DNA from: Sorghum bicolor | Lineage: Eukaryota > Streptophyta > Magnoliopsida > Poales > Poaceae | Assembly: GCF_000003195.3 (NCBI RefSeq) | Contig: NC_012871.2 | Coordinates: 20,838,658 to 20,902,657 of the forward strand | Reading direction: 5' to 3' | Length of the DNA: 64,000 nucleotides | Shown: positions 55,216 through 64,000 of the stretch, piece after piece | How the letters are laid out: every line of letters starts with the position of its first letter | How positions within the stretch are numbered: the first letter of the stretch is position 1 | The notes under the pieces: generated by a model | Told to the model about the DNA's origin: nothing | The model's input: only the letters and a program-made list of their open reading frames with translations | The model's database searches: none | Program-made: the position numbers and the translations under genes

Positions 55216-55311
55216 GAGAGAAAGAGAATTATAATGGCAGTTTTCCAAATAGACGAATTGTAATGACATATCTCTAAACTTGCAAATTGCAATGGTATGG
55301 ATAAAAAAAAC
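55216..55311 (-). repeat. Dispersed 95-bp repeat, copy 2
   Basis: This is the inverted partner of 26,299-26,393. Shared text includes AAACTGCCATTATAATTCTC (minus strand) and AGTTTAGAGATATGTCATTA. Confidence 0.75.
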
Positions 55312-55929
55312 CATATGTATAAACCTTTGTAGCACATCAATGCATGAGCCATGGCAGGGCGCCACGCATGCAGCGGACCCAAGCGAAGCATGGCGCATTT
55401 GCTGTCGATGACTGCTGTCGTACGGTGCCGCGTGGCATGCAAGCATCAACTCAATGGCAAACCCAAATACCTGTGACGTGAGCCGACTAGTTTTTTAAAT
55501 AATGACGTGAACCGACTGGTGCAGATGCAATTGACCGCGGCTGGAGATCGATATGGGGATAGAGGGTCAGAGGGAGGAAGCGATTAGTGTTGGTGCGTAG
55601 AGAGAAATTTGTTAAACACCTGGACAGCGGGCCGCGTGGCCTTGCAGATCTTTGTCAATCTCCGTGGGGTGGGGGCATTATGTGACTAAAAGGTGATACT
55701 CCTACATGCTATACTATATTTTTTGGGCTAATGATGTCTGCTGAAAGAGAGAATATAGAACATAACCCTCGTAGATTGTGGCCTCGTCTTCATCTGCTTG
55801 TTTGATCGCGACGAAGGGTGGATGCAAAAGCCCCGTGCACACCTGACGATCGGCATCTGTGTTCAGCGTTCGCCACCTCCTTTTGTTTCTCTCCTCCAGT
55901 TAGTGTCATCTCTCCCTTCTTTCGTCTTC

Positions 55930-56065
55930 CTTTACTTGAGGCGACAACTGGGCAAGCGCCACCAACCACCCACCAGGTATGCTTGGTCCCCTTCTCGTCC
56001 TTTTTCTGTTGTGCGAAATCGAGCGCTCCAAACCCTAATGGCCTAACGTAAATTTGGATCTAGGT
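55930..56065 (+). pseudogene. Partial copy of the zinc-finger gene leader and first intron start
   Basis: CACCAACCACCCACCAG/GTATGCTTGG and the following CTGTTGTGCGAAATCGAGCG, then CAAACCCTAA and CTAACGTAA match 59,540-59,630 in order and spacing. It is 3.6 kb upstream in the same orientation. It could be a partial tandem duplication or an alternative first exon. Confidence 0.5.
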
Positions 56066-56247
56066 GGCAGCAGAGGGTGGCGGCTACCTCTTCTCCCCTC
56101 GCGACCAAGCTCACCCCAATGTCCCACAGGGTGCTTGCCTAGGAATGCTTATGCGCTAGGCAGAGGGGCACAGTCCAAGGTCGTATTGCTTGAGTGAGGG
56201 ATGATAGGTGACGACAGAGGTGAGAAGCGCGCCTGGAGGAGGCTAGT

Positions 56248-58145
56248 TGAAAGGTCCAAATGGCTAGAGGGGGGTGAATAGCCTATTTAAAATTTCTACA
56301 AATTCAACTAGACAAGTTGATTAGTAAAACAAAAGGCGAAGCTATTCTAGCACTAGCACAACTAAGTTATGCAAGCCACCTACACAAGTCTAGCAAGAAA
56401 GCTAAACACTAGTTACAACAAGAAAGCACAACTAGAAGCTTGCTACACTCCAAAACAAGAAGACTAAACTAAACAAGCTAAACAACTAGCAAGGTATACA
56501 AGTAAGTAAAGGAGAGGGAACGTTGTATAGTAGAGATATATCCAACCAATCACTCACAATCACAAAGAGAATCCTCGGCAAGAGATGACACAAGATTTTT
56601 TACTGAGGTTCACTTGCTTCCCGGCAAGCTAGTTCTCGTGGTGGCGATACACCCACTTGATGGATCACGAGCTAATTGGCAATCCAAAGCCAAACCCTCA
56701 GCGGGTGCCGTACATCCACTCACAAGATGGGGATCCTCCAAGCCACGAGCAATCCACTAGAGTAGCCAATTGCGATCTCCCGCGGGGAAGGCTCAAGAAC
56801 CCTTTACAAATCACTCGGTGAGGCTCGAAACAATCTCCAATCACGAGCTCAACACCACCGCTGCTCCAAGCCGTCTAGGGCGTCGGGAAACACCCAAGAG
56901 TAACAAGAAATCCGCAGCAAACTCAAGAATCAAGTGCCACTAAATGCAACTCTCAAAGCAATGCACTTGAATCTCACTCAATCTCACTAGGATGAGCAAA
57001 CAAGCAAGGAGATGAGTGGAGGGAGTGTTCTCTAGCTCAATGTATGTCTCAAGTAATCAAATGTGCAAGAGGGAGCCTCCCCAAGCCGGCCACCTTCTAT
57101 TTATAAGCCCCTCAAAGAAACTAGCCGTTGGCTGTTTTCACTGGGCTGAAAACGGGGGCACCGGACGCTACTAAGTGAGCACCGCACGCTCGACTCCCTG
57201 CGTCCGATGCACTGAAGTTGGCCACGTGTCCATCTTGAATCTCGTGTGTCATATCCTAACGGCTACCTGCAACACACCGGACGCTCTGCAGGTCCACACC
57301 GGACGCGTCCGGTGCACACCGGACTCATGCGCAGAGAGTTCCGCAAACCTACGGGTCACCGGACGCTAAGCACCGGTAGCGTCCGGTGCTCACCGGACCC
57401 ATGCGCAGAGAGGGACGCAAAACGCCCGCACACCGGACGCTGACCACCGGACGCTGACCACCGGACGCTCTCAGAGTGCGTCCGGTGCTCAACCCTAGCA
57501 GGGCCTCCGCACTCAGCGTCCGGTGAGTGTTTCTCAGTGAGAAAACACTCCCGCGACTTCTCCAAAATTCCCCGGCGTAATAGAAAATATACACTATTTT
57601 TTCTCAAAAGCGCCGAATCCCGCCTCACAAGCTCGGCGGGAGGGAGAGAGGAACCCAAACCCCTCTCAACCCTAGGAACTCCACCTCCTTTGCAAATGTG
57701 CTAACACCAACAAGTATCCACCACCAAAGTGCAAGTGTGTTAACTTTTCACAAACATTTTCACCAAAGGAGTTAAGTTAGCACTTTACTAGATCCTGATG
57801 CATATGCTCAAGATATGGACCTAGTAGCACTTGATTCGAGAGATGACCGTGATTTCCCCTCTTGATAGTCGGCTATCTATCTTAAATCCGGTCAATCACT
57901 TCTCTACTCTTCTTAGACCGGCAAAAGTAAAACCCTATGTTTATACCTTTGCCTTGATAACTTTTGCTCCTCATCTATCATCATGATCTTCACTTCATGC
58001 TTCATCCCTTTGTGATCATGTGGCCACCTTTTTCAAGCCACCATGCACCTTCATCACATGTGTTGCTATGCCTAACTCAATCACTTAAACACAAGGCATT
58101 AGCAACTTAGTGTCATTAATTACCAAAACCAAACTTGGGCTTTCA
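56248..58145 (+). mobile_element. Solo LTR of the Sirevirus-like family, copy 2 (1898 bp)
   Basis: It has the same ends as copy 1 (TGAAAGGTCC and GGGCTTTCA) but its own target duplication CTAGT (56,243-56,247 and 58,146-58,150). It is therefore an independent insertion, not the partner LTR of copy 1. TATTTATAAG is near 57,098-57,107. The CACCGGACGC repeat array is at 57,155-57,530, with the palindrome CACCGGACGCGTCCGGTG at 57,297-57,314. Confidence 0.9.
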
Positions 58146-58150
58146 CTAGT

Positions 58151-58741
58151 GGCTGGCTCGGCCATAAGAAAGACATGCTATGGGTGCAACTGGAGGCGTC
58201 AGGTGGATGGTGGGAGGAGGACAAACAGAGACGATAAGCATGAGGTTGCATAGGTGACAATCGTAGCCTAAAGGAGATAGAGGCAACGCCGACGGGGGTA
58301 AAGCCATGGACGAGAGGAGTACATGAGGGGGATGGATAAGGTTAGATGGAGTATTAACTTATGTCAGAGAGGAGAAGGTGCAATAGGTAAGGTAGACTAG
58401 GTCTTTTTTAACATTTCTATTTCTATATAACTTTAAGTTCATATTTTCTTGTTTTTATTTTTATTTAGTAAGATAATAATATATGTTGATGTATAGGACA
58501 TTAGAGAATGTCTTGGCGGGTCACCTATGGATACTACATGGTATTTTTTAGGGTTATAATTGGATACATACCATTCAAAGTATCATGGTTTAAAAATATA
58601 ATCATTACTATTCAGGATATTAAAAACATGCTAATATAATTTCACACATCTCCAAAATATATCATTGCATTTATCATTTCTAAACTAAATTGCATCTTCT
58701 TTCTCTTCTCCCTTTTTTTCTCTTCCATTTCACTACTGTAA
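58151..58741. other. Intergenic, no gene seen
   Basis: Positions 58,151-58,380 are moderately GC-rich without a domain; then AT-rich DNA follows to the next MITE. Confidence 0.5.
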
Positions 58742-59031
58742 GGCTGTCTCCAACAGAAGACTCATTTGGGAACCCAAACCTAAAATGGGTCTTCAACACA
58801 ATACCTATAGCCTCCAACAGAGTACCCATATAGAAGACCCATTTTAGGTATCAGGAGAGGCATAACCCAAATTTGAGTATCCTCTCTTCTCGAGACCTAT
58901 TTGCAGAGAGTGTTGTCTTTTAGGTCTTGTTGTTGGAGAAGATTAAAAATAGATATAGAACTTTTTACCTGCAGCGCTACCTAAAGGATAAATGAGTCTT
59001 GTATTTTGGGTGACGATTGTTGGAGATAGTC
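58742..59031 (-). mobile_element. 290-bp Tourist-like MITE, copy C
   Basis: It starts GGCTGTCTCCAACAG and ends TTGGAGATAGTC, flanked by TAA at 58,739-58,741 and 59,032-59,034. It lies in inverted orientation to copies A and B. Confidence 0.92.
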
Positions 59032-59063
59032 TAATTAGCGTGTGCTGTACCTAGACATGTGAA

Positions 59064-59290
59064 GGCCTTGTTTATTTGAGGAAACTTTTGGCTTTAGCTT
59101 GTGTAACACTTTTTTATATTTGGTAATTGTTATTCAATTATGGACTAATTAGATTTAAAAAATTCATCTTGTAAATTATAGTTAAACTATAAACTATATA
59201 ATTAGTTATTATTTTATTTATATTTAATGTTTTATGTATGTGACTAAATATTCGAAGTGACGAAAAATCTTGAAATTTTTTGCGAAAACT
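59064..59290 (+). repeat. Tourist-like MITE, right end missing, next to the zinc-finger gene leader
   Basis: It starts GGCCTTGTTTATTTGAGG and holds the family interior up to GACGAAAAATCTTGAAATTT. The right terminal repeat is absent. GC-rich leader sequence of the next gene starts immediately. Confidence 0.75.
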
Positions 59291-59753
59291 GGGCCGAAGT
59301 TGGCCACAAATTGCCCTTCCGCACGCCCCTTGGCCCACCGCCTGAACTCGTCTCGCCCGCGGCCGATCTCCTGCATCCGCCCGCCGCGCCGAACCCAGAG
59401 GCCGGAGGAGACTGCGCTCAGTCGAGCACCACGGCCCAGCATCCTCGCGACCATCTCCGGCACGGCGTCCGCCCTCTGCAGCCCCTGTGTCCCTGCGACC
59501 GTCGCTGCTGTCCTACTTCGCCACTGGCCACTTTGCCCGGCGACGAGCACCACCAACACTAGGTATTCCCTCCCCTTGGTCCTCCCTGCTGTGCGAAACC
59601 GTGCTCCCAAACCTTAACGTAATTCGTAGGTAAAAAAGATCGTGCGCCCAAACCCTAACATACTATTTGTGATCCGATCTGAATCTAATTACAGGTGTAT
59701 ATGCATGTCTGTGCCTACTAACTTCGATTGTCGGCCCCTGTTTGCAGTCGGAG
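59291..59753 (+). promoter_or_regulatory. Promoter/5-prime leader of the zinc-finger gene with a leader intron
   Basis: CpG- and C-rich DNA is followed by a donor (ACTAG/GTATTCCC at 59,563) and an acceptor (TTTGCAG at 59,747), six bases before the ATG. I see no TATA box. The intron carries AACCCTAA-like text. The frames here (for example 59,257-59,617) are probably untranslated leader. Confidence 0.5.
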
Positions 59754-62700
59754 ATGAACGCATCCAGGAAATCCAACCATGTTTCCAGCAAGGACAGTGC
59801 AGAAACCGCGAGGGATATCATCACCACGTCCGGCCAAATCCAACCCCTCAAAATCCCAGACGCTGTTGCTGCGCTTGCGCAGGCTGCTGCAAAGGCAAAT
59901 GGTGAGACTGAGAAATGTATGTCCCGTCAGAAAACTGGTATTTCATTTCCGTTGTGATATAGGCAGCTCTAATAGTTGTTGCTGGAGACGCAGAAGAAAT
60001 TCCCTTGTGAGCAATTTAAACCTGTATGTATGCTTCTTTTCCTTTTAATCTCCAGATCTTCCAGGGTGGCCGTTGTTCTCGCCTCCTAAGGTGCAGCTGG
60101 ACAAGTGTACTAAGTGTTCGAGAGAATTCTGTTCCGCAATCAACTTCCGGAGGCATACACGTGTTCATCGTAGAACCCTCAAGATAGATAGGGTATGTGA
60201 TTTGTGCTTTTGTCTTTTCCCTCCAATTCTGTACTGACATACCATAGTAGTTAGACAAATGAGGAAAGTATGGGGGAACTGCAAGTCTTTCTAAATTAAT
60301 AAGGTAGGAGGTCGGCCTTGAGCGGTTGATTCTATGACCTTGGTCACCACACCAAACTGCTTCAGCACCATGTACCTGGCTTTTGTGACGACGTAGGTCT
60401 TTTATTTTTATAATGCACGATCCATTTAACGCGAGTCATCAAGTTGTGAATTGGAAGAATGTATTCTTTGTGGATAATTAGTTTGTTCCCAAGTCAAAAT
60501 TCTCATTGTTATTCATTTCCTTTTCTGATAGTGCTGAAAGTCTGGCCGAGTTGTAGTATATATGGATTCTTATGATTGCTGGTTATAGTTTCTGTTTTCT
60601 GATAAGTACTCTTGTAAGAATCATGCCCTAGTGGTCTTGTACGAGTCTTCTTAGACTCCCACCTTTTCTTCTTATAATATACTGATGCCTGGCTCTCCTG
60701 CTAATTCAAGAAAAAAAAAAGACTGGGTGGTTCACTTATTTGTGAGAAGAATTTTTTTTTGGTTAGTTTGAGACCCATCACTAGTTGGCTACCCACATCT
60801 ATGACAAGGCCACGTCAGATATAGTCTGACATTCAAAAGGAGACTTTTCACTTTTATGAAATTTGGGATATCCATGACTCCTCAGCTGTCCGATAATCTA
60901 TAGGAAGTTTAGCACAACAACCTAATATAATCACGAAATCGCTTACTAACTTGTATCTTGAATGGTTGAAAGCCTTCAGTCCCTGTGTAGTGTTAAGTTT
61001 TTTTCTCAGTCACACTAGTTTAAACATCTTAGCAGTATGCAACTTTAAACGATGGTAAAGTAGTGTTTGTTGATTGTTGTCATACTGAACTTCATTTATT
61101 CCACTAAGTCATTTTTTTCCTATGAAACTGCTCCTCCATCACATTACCATACATTGGCATGACATATTTGTTCATGCTCTGCAGGATTTTCCCAAGAATA
61201 GAGACCTTCTCGCTGCATTCTGGAATAAAGTAAGTTATCTTCAATAAATTGGCTTCTTACTTTGCCAATTTCCTGAACTTACTCTAAGCTTGATCACATA
61301 TTAGGTAATATTTGAAGTAACTCACTTACAGGTTATAGATTTATTATTAAGTTTTTAAAGAAAACTGTACGTATCGTATCCTTGTTACATTTCATGTAAA
61401 GGATATGCATGTGTTTCTACAACTTTTGGTCTAGTTTTTGTGCATTTATCCTTGCATCGCGAAGTATATCTAGAGTAGTGCATTAGCTTGTTTAGTTAAG
61501 TATCCCTTTATAGATTACAATTTGGTTTTGTTCTGCGCCGAAACATTGCTCATAGCTTGGAATGTTTTGTTCTCTTTAGCTGACTGTGGATGATGCCAGC
61601 ACAATTTTGTCCTTGACAGGTGTTGTTGTAGAGGTAAGTATTGTACTATTAGATTGTTAATTCCCAGATAACATGCGACATATTTAAACCTCTTTCCCTT
61701 TCAAATCAGTAACTGGGAATATAAATACATTTTCAGGGTGTAACTGGCTCATCAATTTTAATAGCACTATCATCATGGATGTGTAAACCAGGGTATGCTT
61801 CATTGCCAATGGCATATGCCAGAGCTGGCAGTGAGCTTCTGGTAAGGTTTTTGAATTACCTTTTCCTGTCCTATGGCGTACATTTAGAACCCAGCATCAT
61901 ATGTTCATTTTCTTCTCTACAGGATCTGATTCAAACAAAGGCTGCAATGCATCTGCCTGTGTCATCGGATGAATTATTTAGCTTGCTCGATGAAGCAAGC
62001 GAGAAAACATTTCTTTGCACAAATACAGCTGCTTGTATACAGAAGTTTTTATTTGACGGAGAGGTAGACAAAATTGCAACTGAGTTGAAAAATGTTGTTT
62101 CGTGCATTAGTTACATGCTTGAACAAAAGCTGGTGAGATAGTACTTCTGTTGTGAAAAAAAAGAAGATATTTTGCATTTACCCTTTATGTATAAGTTTGA
62201 TCAATTTATTCTGCTACTGCAAATCAAACTACAGGTTGAAGCATGGTGTGCTGATAAGACTGCTGAAGCATTAAGATGCCAGAAGTTGCTGGAGGAGGAA
62301 GAGGAAGCTGCTCAGAAAAGGTTAGCCACTATAGTGCACTATAAAATTCAAAAAGCTAGCAAACCATATGAAGTTAACTTATTTCTTGTATAAATACACT
62401 GTCATTTTGCTCAATTTTGAGGTGGAATTTATTTAAGTTTTCTTCTATATCTTGAAGGCAAGCCGAACTGATGGAAAGGAAGCGGATGAAGAAACTTAGG
62501 CAGAAAGAACAGAGGTTAAAAAACCTCAAGGATGAGGATGTGACAGTTCAGTCACCTGAAATTATGGATGATGCAACATGTTCTACTGCCATTCAAAGTG
62601 TCAAGTCCATTTCTGATCCTGACCGTTTTGAGCAAGAAGAATCACAGTATCTTCAATTTCCAGCACCAATTACTTCAGAAATTGACAATGGTTTTAATGT

Positions 62701-63771
62701 GGACCTATCAGTAGAAGATATCAGTTGTGATTTGGGGCTTGAAATGGATAAAGGTGTTGTATTAAGGCAACACGTTTCAAGGCGTCGTTTAGGCAGAACA
62801 GAGAGGCTCGCTGAAAATAGCATTGTACCTGGTCCTGTAGTTACTTCAAAGCATCCAGCTTTTGTGAGGCCTTCAAATTACAAGGATCCAAATGTCTGTT
62901 CTACGCCAAGTAGAAACAAATCTTGCGCATTGAAATTGCAATCTGAGATTGAAGAACAGTGCCAAAAACATGAGTTAGATGTAGATGAACATGGCATGGG
63001 TCCTAGCAAAAACTCTCGTGTGCTAATAGGATCTATAAGTGTTGCAATTGAAGATGGTAGTGAACACTTGCAGGACATTCGTTCCAAGAATGATCCAGTC
63101 CCTCCTAGTTCAAAGACAGTGAAACATGCATCAGTCAAGGTGATGCAACCTGTTACCCATGAGGGTAACAGAAATGAAGGCATTCCTCATAGTGATAGTA
63201 ATAGTACGCCAGCAGCTGAGAACTGTTCTCAATCCAGTGTTACTACAGATGAAATCAGTTATTCAACCTACTGCAGTGCAGATTTGGCAGTGGATGAACA
63301 TTTACAACGCACCATGTTTTCCAGTAAAGAAGCGACAGCCTTTCTTTCTCAAAGTAAACATCTAGCTGCTGTTATATTTGAACACCCTTGAAGTGTGGCT
63401 AACCAATAAATTTTACTCTACATAACAAAGTCATTTTACTATATTAACTTGACCTGGCAGTTCTTTTCCTTCCTTTTCTATTTTTTAAAAAGAACACAGG
63501 AAACCATCTATATATATTCTACATGAGTCTCTGAGGAAACAAAAACAAGCGCTCAAGTTAACTGATGCCATTCTAAAACTAGACAGCATTATTTTGGTAT
63601 ATTATGTTGATTTGGATTAGAGTGAAATAGTTATTCATATATTTTAATTAGGAAAGTTTATTGTGGTTCTTCCTTATTTAGCTCAGTACTGAAGCTTGGT
63701 TGTGTTTTGCAGGGTGGAAAGAAGCAATAGCTGCAGATCATGTGAAACTTGTTTTGTGTCCTGAAAAGTGA
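59754..63771 (+). CDS. C2H2-like zinc finger protein, 579 aa
   Basis: Coding exons by splice signals: 59754-59901, 60056-60192, 61185-61229, 61580-61633, 61737-61841, 61923-62132, 62235-62320, 62458-63353 and 63713-63771. Joins keep frame (580 codons with stop). One classic finger lies at residues 68-88 (C68, C71, H84, H88; CTKCSREFCSAINFRRH), followed by a basic patch. A conserved middle (DFPKNRDLLAAFWNK, then LDEASEKTFLC, then KIATELKNVVSC) follows. Then come a helical Glu-rich segment, a basic RKRMKKLRQKEQR stretch and a Ser-rich tail. The C-terminus RWKEAIAADHVKLVLCPEK is made by the last small exon; without that splice the frame would end early at 63,391. It resembles the plant single-finger C2H2-like family of unknown molecular role, probably nuclear. 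There is a leader intron upstream. Confidence 0.88.
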
Positions 63772-64000
63772 AAGAATGGTGAACTAAAGAAATTCTGTTG
63801 AGGGCAACAGCATGGAAGCACAGGCTGAGTTGTCGGATCCCACAGCCATACAACATAGGTAGTGCTTACCTAGCCTGCAGGGTGCTATGAAAGTTTGGAG
63901 GTCAAGTTTGTGTTGCGGCATGAGTGATTGTAAAATGGCGGGTGCATTTTGCAGCTGACTTGATATTGAAGCAGAGGGTTCCAGTTTTAGAAGGGGATAG
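63772..64000 (+). other. 3-prime untranslated region of the zinc-finger gene (runs to the window edge)
   Basis: The DNA after the stop is unique-looking and AT-moderate. No AATAAA is seen before the window ends. Confidence 0.5.

Larger units (their letters stand above)
54698..56247. other. Intergenic; contains a dispersed repeat and a leader-like copy
   Basis: The dispersed repeat copy is at 55,216-55,311. Positions 55,850-56,065 look like a gene 5-prime leader (CT-rich, AACCCTAA, donor CCAG/GTATGC) and resemble the leader of the zinc-finger gene. No coding exon follows before the solo LTR at 56,248. Confidence 0.5.

Noticed and set aside
47667..58145. The two TGAAAGG...CTTTCA sequences as the two LTRs of one element
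   Set aside because: Each has a different target duplication (CCCGC and CTAGT), and the DNA between them contains a Tat 3-prime LTR and other elements.
59257..59617. Overlapping 101- and 115-codon frames before the zinc-finger gene
   Set aside because: The splice signals and the position of the conserved start fit an untranslated leader; the frames are Pro/Arg-rich composition effects.

Overview
The window is nuclear DNA of a grass. It has spliced genes with GT/AG introns, Tourist, Stowaway, hAT and Mutator-type MITEs, Tat-lineage Ty3/gypsy elements and Sirevirus-like LTRs. The Tourist family (GGCCTTGTTTAGTTCC ends) and the Tat element suggest a panicoid grass such as Sorghum or a close relative; that placement is an inference, not a database result. 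I reconstructed three host genes exon by exon, and nearly everything else I could identify is transposon-derived.

Layout. Positions 1-10,549 are a three-layer retrotransposon nest on the minus strand: a Tat element (1-4911) sits in a larger Met-tRNA-primed element (LTR 5991-8981), which sits in a decayed Ty1/copia gag region with its LTR (8982 to about 10,549). From 10,661 to 14,246 there are Stowaway, Tourist and other MITEs and a LINE tail. Positions 14,397-25,114 hold two tandem paralogues on the plus strand: a USP-kinase-U-box gene (771 codons, nine exons) and a USP-kinase gene without a U-box (605 codons, nine exons). From 25,115 to 33,300 there is a dense MITE field, plus a broken GH3 (auxin-amido synthetase) fragment followed by an inverted copy of itself. 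Positions 34,916-51,068 are a complete but decayed Tat element with ATGAA target duplications, two LTRs of about 1.04 kb, gag-protease, pol with a second RNase H, a long antisense gene with its own TATA box, and a nested Sirevirus-like solo LTR (47,667-49,560). From 51,069 to 59,290 there are a hAT MITE, a Mutator-like MITE, a second solo LTR of the same Sirevirus-like family and more MITEs. Positions 59,754-63,771 hold a C2H2-like zinc-finger gene (579 codons, nine coding exons).

How the parts relate. The two kinase genes share exon structure and are a tandem duplication that has diverged: copy 1 keeps the U-box but its kinase DFG aspartate is changed, while copy 2 keeps DFG but has lost the U-box. 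MITEs lie just upstream of the TATA box of the first kinase gene and of the 5-prime leader of the zinc-finger gene. The most unusual signals are the GH3 inverted repeat (a possible hairpin-RNA source), the in-frame TAG at the same place in both Tat elements, and the antisense gene inside the intact-length Tat element. All identifications are by eye; no alignment or search was run.
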